A stretch of DNA of 35,094 bases, from positions 1 through 35,094 of the forward strand of contig JAITIG010000046.1 of the NCBI GenBank assembly GCA_031279575.1, written 5' to 3'. This document shows positions 1 to 6,944 of the stretch, piece after piece. The DNA is from Bifidobacteriaceae bacterium. GTDB taxonomy: Bacteria > Actinomycetota > Actinomycetes > Actinomycetales > WQXJ01. A program made the translations under genes and the position numbers. Under the pieces are notes generated by a model. It made no database searches, had not been told where the DNA came from, and worked only from the letters and a program-made list of their open reading frames with translations. The first letter of the stretch is position 1. Each line of letters begins with the position of its first letter.

Positions 1-453
1 ATCGTTCTCGTTGACAATTGGCACCACGCCGCAGCCGAGCAGCTCGGCCAGCACCCGCAGCGCGTTGCGGTATTGGGCCTGGCGCAGCGTGTCCTGCGCC
101 GTCAGCAGGACCTGCCCCACCACCAGGCCGCGGGCGGCGAAAGCCGCGGTGTAGGCCGCCATCAGCCGGCTTTGGCCAACGCTGGCGGCGGCTTGGGCCT
201 GGGCCAAGCCCTTTGGCCGGCGCGCCAGCCCGAGCGGCTCCAGCCCGGCCGCCTGGGCGCCGGAGGACACCAGCACCACCTGGCGCCCGCCCGCCGCATA
301 TTGCCCGATGCCGTCCGCCAGGGCCGTCAGCCGGGCCAAGCTGAGCCGGCCGGACGGGTCGACCAGGGCGGACGAGCCGACCTTGACCACCAGGCGGCGC
401 CGCGCCACCATGTCCGCCCGGGTGGCGGCAGGCGCCTCGGCCGGCCGGGCCAT
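1..453 (-). CDS. proB: Glutamate 5-kinase, N-terminal part (cut by window edge)
   Basis: This is the first 151 codons of glutamate 5-kinase, which phosphorylates glutamate in the first step of proline synthesis in the cytoplasm. The reading starts MARPAEAP and reaches LVVKVGSSALVD, the nucleotide-binding start of the amino-acid kinase fold. It continues with LVSSGAQAAG and a typical Q-A-rich helix, and ends at the window edge in VVPIVNEND, the glutamate-binding motif of the family. The ATG overlaps the obgE stop in a TGATG junction, so translation is probably coupled to obgE. The rest of the kinase domain and any C-terminal PUA domain lie outside the window. The family call is secure; completeness cannot be judged. 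Confidence 0.95.
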   Translation of the reverse strand, partial: MARPAEAPAATRADMVARRRLVVKVGSSALVDPSGRLSLARLTALADGIGQYAAGGRQVVLVSSGAQAAGLEPLGLARRPKGLAQAQAAASVGQSRLMAAYTAAFAARGLVVGQVLLTAQDTLRQAQYRNALRVLAELLGCGVVPIVNEND

Positions 454-2000
454 CACGCCTCGGCCGGGTCGGACCAGTGGCCGGCTTGGCGCTCGGTCCA
501 CAACTCCTGGCGGGCGCGGGCCTTGGCGTCCATCAGCTCGTGGTACTCGCCCCGGCGCTGCCGGTTGGTGCGCCGCCCGGAGCGGGTCAGGCGCGGGTCG
601 GCCCCGCGCGGCGCGGCCAGGGCGCCGCCGCCGCCCAGCAACTCGGCCCCGGTGGCCAGCGTCGGCTCCCAATCGAACACCACGCCGCCCTCCAGGGGGC
701 CGATCACCACCTCGGCGCCGGCTCGCGCGCCCGCCCCGGCCAAGGCGTCCTCCAGGCCGGCTTTGGCCAGCCTGTCGGCCAGATAGCCCACCGCCTCATC
801 GTTGGCGAAGTCGGTCTGCGCCACCCAGCGCTCCACCTTGTCGCCTCTGACCTGGTAAAACTCGCCTTCGGGGCGGGTTTGGCGGGTGACGGTGAAAGTT
901 GCGGCGCCGCTGGTCCGGGGCCGCAGCACCACCCTGGCGCGGACCGCCTCCTGGGCCTGCAACGCGTCGCGGCGGACCTCGGCCACCAGGCGCGCCAACT
1001 CGAAGCCCAAAGCCCGCAGGCCGGCCCGGGAGGCGGCGCTGACCTCCAGCACAGGCCAGCCGGTGGCCTCCAAGTCGGGGCGGACCAGCTCCGCCAGATC
1101 GCGCGCCTCTGGCAGGTCGACTTTGTTCAAGGCGATCACCCGGGGCCGGTCCATCAGGGGCTGGGCGGCGCCGGCCAACCCCAGGTCCTCGGCGTAGTGG
1201 GCCAGCTCGGCCTCCAAGGCGTGGTAGTCGGAGACCGGGTCGCGGCCCGGCTCAAGGCTGGCGCAATCCAGCACGTGGCAGATCACGGCGGTGCGCTCAA
1301 TGTGCCTGAGGAACTCCAGGCCCAGGCCCTTGCCCTCGGAGGCGCCGGGGATCAGCCCCGGCACGTCCGCCACGGTGAAGCGCTCCTGGCCGGCTTGGAC
1401 CACGCCCAAGTTCGGCACCAGGGTGGTGAAGGGGTAGTCGGCGATCTTCGGCCGCGCCGCCGAGATCGCCGCGATGATGGAGGACTTGCCGGCCGAGGGG
1501 TAGCCGACCAGCGCGACATCGGCGATGCTTTTCAACTCCAGCACCACGTCGAGTTCCTCGCCCGGCTCGCCCAGCAGCGCGAAGCCCGGGGCTTTGCGCC
1601 GCGCCGAGGCCAAGGCCGCGTTGCCTTTGCCGCCCGCCCCGCCCTGGGCGGCGGTGAACCGGGCGCCTGCCCCCACCAGGTCTGCCAGCACCTGGCCGGC
1701 CGGGGTCTTGACCACGGTGCCCTCGGGCACGTGCAGGATTTTGTCGGCCCCGTTGGCGCCCTGGCGGTTGGAGCCCTCCCCCGGCGCGCCCCGGCCGGCC
1801 CTCTGGTGGGGCGCGTGGTGGTAGCCCAGCAGGGTGGACACCCGCGGGTCGACCTCGAAGATGACGCTGCCGCCGCGCCCGCCGTTGCCGCCGTCCGGGC
1901 CGGCCAGCGGCTTGTATTTCTCGCGCCTGACAGAGGCGCAGCCGTCGCCGCCTTTGCCGGCGGCCAGCCGAAGCTGGACCCGGTCGACGAACTCGGCCAT
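453..2000 (-). CDS. obgE: Obg/CgtA GTPase, 50S assembly
   Basis: This is a 515-residue Obg-family GTPase that acts in late 50S ribosome assembly and stress control. The glycine-rich Obg fold spans about residues 1-158. The G domain has G1 GYPSAGKSS (166-174), G3 DVPG (212-215) inside [16 protein letters not shown], and G4 NKVD (292-295). The OCT domain (about 360-440, with FTVTRQ and [11 protein letters not shown]) is typical of Actinobacteria and Firmicutes, and a basic, low-complexity tail follows. The ATG is preceded by AAGGG at a 6-base spacing. It lies 27 bases after rpmA and overlaps proB by one base, the usual rplU-rpmA-obgE-proB operon. Confidence 0.98.
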   Translation of the reverse strand: MAEFVDRVQLRLAAGKGGDGCASVRREKYKPLAGPDGGNGGRGGSVIFEVDPRVSTLLGYHHAPHQRAGRGAPGEGSNRQGANGADKILHVPEGTVVKTPAGQVLADLVGAGARFTAAQGGAGGKGNAALASARRKAPGFALLGEPGEELDVVLELKSIADVALVGYPSAGKSSIIAAISAARPKIADYPFTTLVPNLGVVQAGQERFTVADVPGLIPGASEGKGLGLEFLRHIERTAVICHVLDCASLEPGRDPVSDYHALEAELAHYAEDLGLAGAAQPLMDRPRVIALNKVDLPEARDLAELVRPDLEATGWPVLEVSAASRAGLRALGFELARLVAEVRRDALQAQEAVRARVVLRPRTSGAATFTVTRQTRPEGEFYQVRGDKVERWVAQTDFANDEAVGYLADRLAKAGLEDALAGAGARAGAEVVIGPLEGGVVFDWEPTLATGAELLGGGGALAAPRGADPRLTRSGRRTNRQRRGEYHELMDAKARARQELWTERQAGHWSDPAEA

Positions 2001-2027
2001 GGCTGACCCTTGGGGCGGCCCGCGGGC

Positions 2028-2285
2028 TCAGCCCTGGGCGGCCACCACGTCCACGACCCGCCGGCCGCGGCGGGCGCCGAACTTGACATGGCCGTCCCTG
2101 AGCGCGAACAGGGTGTCGTCGCCGCCGCGCCCCACGCCGTCGCCGGGGTGGAAGTGGGTGCCGCGCTGGCGCACAATGATCTGCCCGCTGCGCACCGCCT
2201 GGCCGCCGAATAGCTTCACGCCCAACCGCTGCGCGTTTGAGTCGCGGCCGTTCCTGGAACTGGATGCGCCCTTCTTATGTGCCAT
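2028..2285 (-). CDS. rpmA: 50S ribosomal protein L27
   Basis: This is ribosomal protein L27 (85 residues), whose N-terminal tail reaches the peptidyl-transferase centre. It begins [20 protein letters not shown], the conserved bacterial L27 start, with no cleavable extension of the Firmicutes kind. It continues with [19 protein letters not shown] (here [10 protein letters not shown]) and [17 protein letters not shown]. The length matches the family. An AAGGAG ribosome-binding site lies 9 bases before the ATG. It sits 28 bases after rplU and 27 before obgE, so all three are almost certainly co-transcribed. Confidence 0.98.
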   Translation of the reverse strand: MAHKKGASSSRNGRDSNAQRLGVKLFGGQAVRSGQIIVRQRGTHFHPGDGVGRGGDDTLFALRDGHVKFGARRGRRVVDVVAAQG

Positions 2286-2313
2286 GGTGGCTCGCTCCTT
2301 GCTTGGCCGGCGG

Positions 2314-2622
2314 TTAGTTGATGCTGGTCACCCGGACCCGGGTGAGGTCCTGGCGGTGGCCCATGCGGCGATGCTGGCCGGTTTTGTTCTTGTAGGTGAA
2401 GATGTTGATCTTGCGCCCGCGCTCGTTGCCCAGCACCTCGGCGGTGACCTTGACCTTGGCCAGCGCCTTGGGCGAGGAGGTCACCGCGGCGCCGTCCACC
2501 AGCAGCAGCACCGGCAGGTCGACTGACTCGCCCGGGGCCTGGCCGAGGCGGTCCAACACCACCTCGTCGCCAACCGAGACCTTCTCCTGGTGCCCCCCGG
2601 CCTTGACTATCGCGTAAACCAC
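2314..2622 (-). CDS. rplU: 50S ribosomal protein L21
   Basis: This is ribosomal protein L21, a 23S rRNA-binding protein of the large subunit. From the GTG at 2622 the protein reads M(V)[18 protein letters not shown] and ends TRVRVTSIN, 102 residues, matching the usual length. An ATG exists four codons upstream (2634) but has no ribosome-binding site, whereas GGAG at 2632-2629 sits 6 bases before the GTG, so I chose the GTG. The gene heads the rplU-rpmA-obgE-proB operon. A perfect GC hairpin lies just upstream of the ribosome-binding site. Annotation pipelines may report the ATG start instead. Confidence 0.96.
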   Translation of the reverse strand: MVYAIVKAGGHQEKVSVGDEVVLDRLGQAPGESVDLPVLLLVDGAAVTSSPKALAKVKVTAEVLGNERGRKINIFTYKNKTGQHRRMGHRQDLTRVRVTSIN

Positions 2623-2641
2623 TGACTGCTCCATCCACTGC

Positions 2642-2660
2642 GGCGCGCGCCGCGCGCGCC
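2642..2660 (-). promoter_or_regulatory. GC hairpin in the rplU leader
   Basis: A perfect inverted repeat with 9-base arms around one central base lies 9 bases before the rplU ribosome-binding site; as RNA it would form an 8-bp stem with a 3-base loop. A candidate -10 box (TAGCCT on the minus strand, near 2737-2742) would put it in the leader. It could modulate rplU translation, but no known L21 leader family was recognised. Confidence 0.35.
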
Positions 2661-2769
2661 CGGCTGACAAGATTGATTGGCTCGCGGCGCGCCCAGAGCC
2701 GCTCGACCGGGCCGAACGCGGGCGCGCCGACCCCCTAGGCTACGGTTCGCCCGCCCCCCAGGTCAAACC

Positions 2770-2821
2770 GGCCGCCCAAACAGACGGGCGGCCCCGCCGC
2801 CAACCATCGGCGGGACCGCCC
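2770..2821 (-). terminator. Candidate terminator(s) downstream of cydB
   Basis: Two overlapping inverted repeats lie 42-93 bases after the cydB stop. One has perfect 8-bp arms (2770-2777 with 2786-2793). The other has a 7-bp inner stem (2793-2799 with 2808-2814) extended by 2786-2791 pairing with 2816-2821. They share bases, so only one can form at a time. There is no T-tract, which is common in high-GC Actinobacteria. The likeliest role is to separate cydAB transcripts from rplU. Confidence 0.4.
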
Positions 2822-2862
2822 CTCCTAGCAAGGCTTGGAGCCCAAAGCTCCGCGCCTAACAG

Positions 2863-5121
2863 TTACAGACCGGGATCCTCCGGGATCCGGTCGGCCGAGA
2901 TCCGCTTGCGGAACACCCAGATGGACCAGCCCTGGTAGAGCAGCACAATCCAGACCAGGCAAGCCGCCACCCAAGTCATCAAGGTGAGGGTCTTGGGGCT
3001 CGAAGCCGAGGCGTGCATCGGCTGGCCGGTGATGGTCTCCCCGGCCGCGAACGGCTCCAAGGTCTGGTGCTCGCCCAGCAGGCCCAGGGCGACCAGCGCG
3101 TCCAACGCCTCGTTGGCGGCGTCGATGCGGCCGTTGAGGGCCGAAAGGTCGCCGGTCACGATGGCGGTGACATCGAACTCGTCGCTGAACTTGCTGGTGT
3201 TCGGGTCGTCCGCGACAGCTTGCAAAGTCGCCGGCACCTCAACGTTGACCACCTGGTTGACGCTGTCCTGGATGAACGGCACCAAAGCCTCCACCGTGAT
3301 CTGGAGCTGCGGCACCAGCGCCTCGACTGTCCGGGCCACCTCGGTGGCCACCGCGTCGGCCGGCAGGCCGGCGATCGTGGCCGCGGCCAGATCCGAGATC
3401 TGGATGGCGCCGGCCTTGAGCTGGTCGAGGGCGTCCTTGTTGGCTTGCAGGTCCGCCACCACGGCGCCCACCACGGCGTCGGTCGGCTCGATCCCCAAGC
3501 GCAGCAAGGTGATCTTGACCACGTCGACCACATTGGCCTCCGGGATCACCCCGGCCGCGGGCAGGATGCCGTTGGCCACGTCATCGAGCACGCCGACTGT
3601 CAAGGTCACCGCCAACTCGGAGGGCTCGGCCCCGACCCCGATCTGGGAGGCGTCCAGCGCCCCAGCCGCGACCGCCGCGTTGACCCGGGCGAACGTGATG
3701 CCAACCACCTGCTCCACGTTCTCTTGCGGGATCACCCCGGCCGCCGGGAAGGTCCCGGTCGACACATCGGTCAGCACGGCCACCGTCAAAGCGTTGGCCA
3801 GGTCGGAAGACTCCACGCCGACACCGACTTGGGCCAGGTCGACCCCGCCCGCCTCGGCCGCGTTGCCAACCCGGTCGAAGGTCGCCTTGACGACCTGCTC
3901 GACCCGCTCCTGGGGGATCAGCCCAAGCGCCGGGAAGACCCCGTCGCGGACGTTCTCCAAGATGCCCACGGTCAACGCCGGGGCGTTGTCCGGGGTCTCG
4001 GCCGGAACCTCCGGGATGCCGTCGGCCGCCACCCGGTCGAACGTGATGTTGACCACGTCCTCCAGGTCGACCTCGTCCAGCACCACGGCGCCGACGATCG
4101 GGTCGGCGATGGCCTCGCCCTCGATGGTGACGCGGGAGCCGTTGATGACGTTCGGGAACAGCGACGCGAAGATGGTCACCACGGCGGCCAGCAGGGCCAC
4201 CGTCATGCCCGCGAAGGCGATGCCGAACTTCAGTTTCAGGGTTGTCAAGATCGCCACCACCAGCGCCACGGCCGCCACCACGATCCCAACCCAGGCCACC
4301 ACCGTGAGGTGGTTGGCGCCGGCGTAGTTGAAGCCGAGCAGCAGCACCCAGGCGGCCGCGATCACGGTCGCCGCGATGGTCAGTTTGGGCGCCAGGGACT
4401 CCGCCCGCTCGCGCACCACGCCGTCTGTCTTGAGCGACAGGAAGATCGCGCCGTGCGCCATGAACAGCGCCGCCGTGGTCAACCCGCCCAGCAGCAGGAA
4501 GCCCTTGTGAGCGATCACCAGGTCCCAGAAGGTGCCGTCGTAGAGGATCTTGGTGGAGCCGATCTGGGCCGGGTCCACCGCCGCCTTGACGCCGGCCACC
4601 AGGTTGGCGAACGCCACCCCCCACAGGATCGCGGGAATCCACGAGCCCAGGATGATGCACCAGTCCCAAACCTTGCGCCAGCTGTCGGAGTTGATCTTGC
4701 CGCGGTATTCGAAAGCCACCGCCCGCACAATCAACCCGACCAGGATCAAGAACAAGGGCAGGTAGGCGGCCGAGAACAAGGTGGCGTACCACTCCGGGAA
4801 GGCGGCGAAGGTGGCGCCGCCAGCCGTCAGCACCCAGACCTCGTTGCCGTCCCACAGCGGGCCGATGGTCGAGAGCATGGCCCGGCGCTCGTTGTTCTTC
4901 TTGCCGATGATGGGCAGCAGCATGCCGACGCCGAAGTCAAAGCCCTCCAGCACCAGGTAGCCGGTCCACAGCACCGCGATCAAAATGAACCAGAGGTTCT
5001 CCAGGCCGGTCGGGCCTTCCGCCAAGCGGTGCAGCAGGTTGACCAGGCCGTTGGCCGTGTCTTCTGTGACCTGCGGGTCCACCGGCGCCGCTGGAGCCAA
5101 CGCGAGAATGTTATTCAACAT
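2863..5121 (-). CDS. cydB: Cytochrome bd oxidase subunit II with large extracellular insertion
   Basis: CydB partners CydA in the membrane quinol oxidase that reduces O2 at low oxygen. The normal family length is about 340-380 residues; this one has 752. The first ~325 residues are canonical: LWTGYLVLEGFDFGVGML (51-68), GPLWDGNEVWVLTAGGATF (87-105), then successive membrane helices up to IFASLFPNVI (317-326). The C-terminal ~55 residues are canonical too: TGQPMHASASSPKTLTLM (698-715), a last helix and VFRKRIS. Between them (about 327-697) is an extra acidic, Lys-poor segment with three 62-residue repeats. The RKR after the last helix places that end in the cytoplasm, so the insert should face outside. 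The ORF is uninterrupted; AAGGAG precedes the ATG; cydA lies 21 bases upstream. Confidence 0.93.
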   Translation of the reverse strand: MLNNILALAPAAPVDPQVTEDTANGLVNLLHRLAEGPTGLENLWFILIAVLWTGYLVLEGFDFGVGMLLPIIGKKNNERRAMLSTIGPLWDGNEVWVLTAGGATFAAFPEWYATLFSAAYLPLFLILVGLIVRAVAFEYRGKINSDSWRKVWDWCIILGSWIPAILWGVAFANLVAGVKAAVDPAQIGSTKILYDGTFWDLVIAHKGFLLLGGLTTAALFMAHGAIFLSLKTDGVVRERAESLAPKLTIAATVIAAAWVLLLGFNYAGANHLTVVAWVGIVVAAVALVVAILTTLKLKFGIAFAGMTVALLAAVVTIFASLFPNVINGSRVTIEGEAIADPIVGAVVLDEVDLEDVVNITFDRVAADGIPEVPAETPDNAPALTVGILENVRDGVFPALGLIPQERVEQVVKATFDRVGNAAEAGGVDLAQVGVGVESSDLANALTVAVLTDVSTGTFPAAGVIPQENVEQVVGITFARVNAAVAAGALDASQIGVGAEPSELAVTLTVGVLDDVANGILPAAGVIPEANVVDVVKITLLRLGIEPTDAVVGAVVADLQANKDALDQLKAGAIQISDLAAATIAGLPADAVATEVARTVEALVPQLQITVEALVPFIQDSVNQVVNVEVPATLQAVADDPNTSKFSDEFDVTAIVTGDLSALNGRIDAANEALDALVALGLLGEHQTLEPFAAGETITGQPMHASASSPKTLTLMTWVAACLVWIVLLYQGWSIWVFRKRISADRIPEDPGL
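3418..3975 (-). repeat. Three 62-residue protein repeats in the CydB insertion
   Basis: CydB residues 383-444, 445-506 and 507-568 align as three units with an exact 62-residue period. Each starts LTV(G/A)(I/V)L, followed by (F/L)PA(L/A)G(L/V)IP(Q/E), V(E/V)(Q/D)VV and TF(D/A)RV or its variant. Unit 1 reads LTVGILENVRDGVFPALG, unit 2 LTVAVLTDVSTGTFPAAG, unit 3 LTVGVLDDVANGILPAAG. A degenerate fourth copy (VDLEDVVNITFDRV, 351-364) precedes them. The similarity is clearer in protein than in DNA, suggesting old duplications under selection. Confidence 0.85.
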
Positions 5122-5142
5122 GATTGCCTCTCCTTAGCTCCG

Positions 5143-6690
5143 TCAGTACGAGAAGGTGAGGGGCTTGGAGTCATCCAAATCCGCCTTCACCTCCGGGATC
5201 GATTCGTCATAGTTCAAGCCCTTGGAGCTGTAACGCTTCATCAGGTAGAACCAGGCGATGGCCATGATCAGGTAGATCAGCGTGAACGAGATCACCGTCA
5301 GCCAGATGGCGCCCGCGGAGACCACTGGCGAGACAGCGGCCGCCGTGCTCAGCGACAGGTCGGTGTTGACCGCGCCGGTCAGCAGGTGGGTGCCGGGGTC
5401 CAACCCCAGCTCCGGGTAGACGATGAACGGCTGGCGGCCGATCTCGGCGAAGATCCAGCCGAACGCGCCGCCGAGGAACGGCATCGGCAGCGACAAGACG
5501 GCCCAGAACTTCAAGAAGCCGGAGCCGGAGGTGCGCCCGCCGCGCAAGGCGATCAGGCCGACCACCGCCAGCACGGCGGAGAAGACGCCAAACAGGATCA
5601 TCAACCGGAAGGTCCAGAAGGTGGCCTGCTGGGCCGGGATGAAGTCCAGCGCCTCAGCCTGCTCGGCGGTCAGGTCGCCGGCCTCGACGTAGGCGGCGTC
5701 GAGCGTCGCCTCCGCCTGGTCCATGCCGACGACTTGGGCCCCGCCGTCGAGGTAGGCCAGGATCGACAGCAGCTTGGGGATCTCGACGATGCGGGTGACC
5801 GCGTCCTCGTCGAAGGTTCCGGTGGCCGGGTCGAATTGGCATTCGCCGAAGGCCGCCACCGTGAAGCCCGCGCCCTCGCCCGGCTCGGGCGTGACGCAGA
5901 GCAGCTCGGCCGCGGCCATCTTGGTCGGCTGGATCTCGGTGATGACCTGCGCCTGGTGGTGGCCGGAGAAGACCAGCGAGACACCGGCGATCAGCACCGC
6001 CCAGCAGCCCACTGCCCCGCCCAGGCGGTACACCCTGGCGGCGCCGTCTTGCCCGGCGCGGGTGGCCCGCACCATCCACCAGATGGCGATGCCGGCCATG
6101 AACGTGCCGGCCACCACGAACGATGTCGAGATGGTGTGCCAGAAGGTGGACAGCGACAGGCGCGAGAACAGCACCGCGACCAGGTCGTCCATGGCCGCGC
6201 GGTCGAGCACCGGGTCGAACTTGGCGCCGACCGGGTATTGCATGAATGAGTTGGCGGCCAAAATGAAGAAGGCCGAAAGGTTGACGGCAAAGGCCACCAG
6301 CCAGATCGTCAGCAGGTGGACGCCCCGCGAGAGGCGGCCCCAGCCGAAGATCCAGATGCCCAGGAAGGTGGACTCGATGAAGAACGCGGCCAGCGCCTCC
6401 ATGGCCAGCGGGGCGCCAAAGATGTCGCCCACCATGCGCGAGTACTCGGACCAGTTCAAGCCGAACTGGAACTCCTGGACTATGCCGGTAACGATGCCCA
6501 GCGCGAAGTTGATCAGCAACAGCTTGCCGAAGAACCGCGTGAGCCGGTACCACTCGTCCTTGCCGGTCCTGTGCCAGATGGTCTGGAGCAGGGCCACCAG
6601 CGGCGTCAGGCCGATGGTGAGCGGGACAAAGATAAAGTGGTACACAGTGGTAATGCCGAACTGCCATCTGGCTAGATCGAGTGCTTCCAC
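5143..6690 (-). CDS. cydA: Cytochrome bd oxidase subunit I
   Basis: CydA is the heme-bearing, quinol-oxidising subunit of cytochrome bd. From the GTG at 6690 (515 residues) it reads M(V)EALDLARWQFGITTVYHF, matching mycobacterial CydA starts; GGAGG lies 5 bases upstream, whereas the GTG at 6696 would abut it. Visible ligands by family position are H18 (high-spin heme), H185 in FWHTIS and M364 in FRLM (heme b558), plus E98 and E106. The quinol motif QPTKMAAAE is intact at about 254-262. The extracellular Q-loop is short and holds two cysteines 19 residues apart (C265, C284), as in the disulfide-locked Q-loop I recall for mycobacterial CydA. Upstream lies a DosR-like palindrome. Confidence 0.97.
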   Translation of the reverse strand: MEALDLARWQFGITTVYHFIFVPLTIGLTPLVALLQTIWHRTGKDEWYRLTRFFGKLLLINFALGIVTGIVQEFQFGLNWSEYSRMVGDIFGAPLAMEALAAFFIESTFLGIWIFGWGRLSRGVHLLTIWLVAFAVNLSAFFILAANSFMQYPVGAKFDPVLDRAAMDDLVAVLFSRLSLSTFWHTISTSFVVAGTFMAGIAIWWMVRATRAGQDGAARVYRLGGAVGCWAVLIAGVSLVFSGHHQAQVITEIQPTKMAAAELLCVTPEPGEGAGFTVAAFGECQFDPATGTFDEDAVTRIVEIPKLLSILAYLDGGAQVVGMDQAEATLDAAYVEAGDLTAEQAEALDFIPAQQATFWTFRLMILFGVFSAVLAVVGLIALRGGRTSGSGFLKFWAVLSLPMPFLGGAFGWIFAEIGRQPFIVYPELGLDPGTHLLTGAVNTDLSLSTAAAVSPVVSAGAIWLTVISFTLIYLIMAIAWFYLMKRYSSKGLNYDESIPEVKADLDDSKPLTFSY

Positions 6691-6738
6691 GTGCACCTCC
6701 GCTTTGAGGATGGATCGGAATGGGACAATTTGGATGTG

Positions 6739-6746
6739 AAATTATG
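6739..6746 (-). promoter_or_regulatory. Candidate -10 region of the cydA promoter
   Basis: On the minus strand this reads CATAATTT, containing the overlapping -10-like hexamers CATAAT and TAATTT. No good -35 hexamer is present at the right distance, which fits an activator-dependent promoter. Transcription would start near 6734, giving a leader of about 44 bases before the GTG. Confidence 0.4.
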
Positions 6747-6747
6747 G

Positions 6748-6772
6748 CAGGGAGGGGCCTGTCCCCGCCCTG
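6748..6772. promoter_or_regulatory. 25-bp inverted repeat next to the cydA -10 region
   Basis: The arms CAGGGAGGGG and CCCCGCCCTG pair at 9 of 10 positions around the 5-base centre CCTGT. The element occupies the spacer and -35 region of the proposed cydA promoter, a typical place for a repressor operator. I do not recognise it as a Rex, ArcA-like or Fur-like site. Confidence 0.35.
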
Positions 6773-6807
6773 GCTTTCACGGTATGACGATGACGGCCCG
6801 GATGCCA

Positions 6808-6819
6808 GGACTTAAGTCC
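6808..6819. promoter_or_regulatory. DosR/DevR-type binding palindrome
   Basis: GGACTTAAGTCC is a perfect 12-bp palindrome in the cydA / radical SAM intergenic region. The 14-base core AGGACTTAAGTCCC matches the DosR consensus core GGGACTWWAGTCCC at 13 of 14 positions, with W-W = T-A. It lies about 80 bp upstream of the proposed cydA start of transcription. Only the one full box was seen here. A DosS-like kinase gene lies about 9.5 kb away beside cydDC. Confidence 0.6.
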
Positions 6820-6847
6820 CATATCCTTCACAGTTTCTACCGATTTC

Positions 6848-6875
6848 TTCACGATTGCAACCCTTCGAGTACCGT
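6848..6875 (+). promoter_or_regulatory. Weak candidate promoter for the radical SAM operon
   Basis: TTCACG and TACCGT are spaced by 16 bases. A transcript would start near 6882, leaving a leader of about 60 bases that contains the GAGGGGAG ribosome-binding site of the GTG at 6945. It would exclude the upstream ATG at 6855 as a start. The hexamers are poor matches to consensus. Confidence 0.25.
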
Positions 6876-6944
6876 TTGAGAGTAGAACCACCCACCGCCG
6901 GCGGCCCGCCGGGCCGGGCGCCGGCCCAGGCCGAGGGGAGGCCC

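Noticed and set aside
3013..6249. A 1,078-codon plus-strand reading frame opposite cydA-cydB
   Set aside because: It is a GC-driven shadow: the minus strand encodes clear CydA and CydB with ligands and motifs, while this frame is a His/Gln/Arg-rich sequence without any domain.
6721..6840. A Rex operator upstream of cydA
   Set aside because: Only isolated half-sites such as TGTGAA (6735-6740) occur; the paired TGTGA-N8-TCACA arrangement is absent.
6855..6944. ATG at 6855 as the start of the radical SAM protein
   Set aside because: It adds 30 Pro/Ala-rich residues not seen in the family, has no ribosome-binding site, and lies upstream of the only plausible promoter; the GTG at 6945 has AGGGG 6 bases before it.
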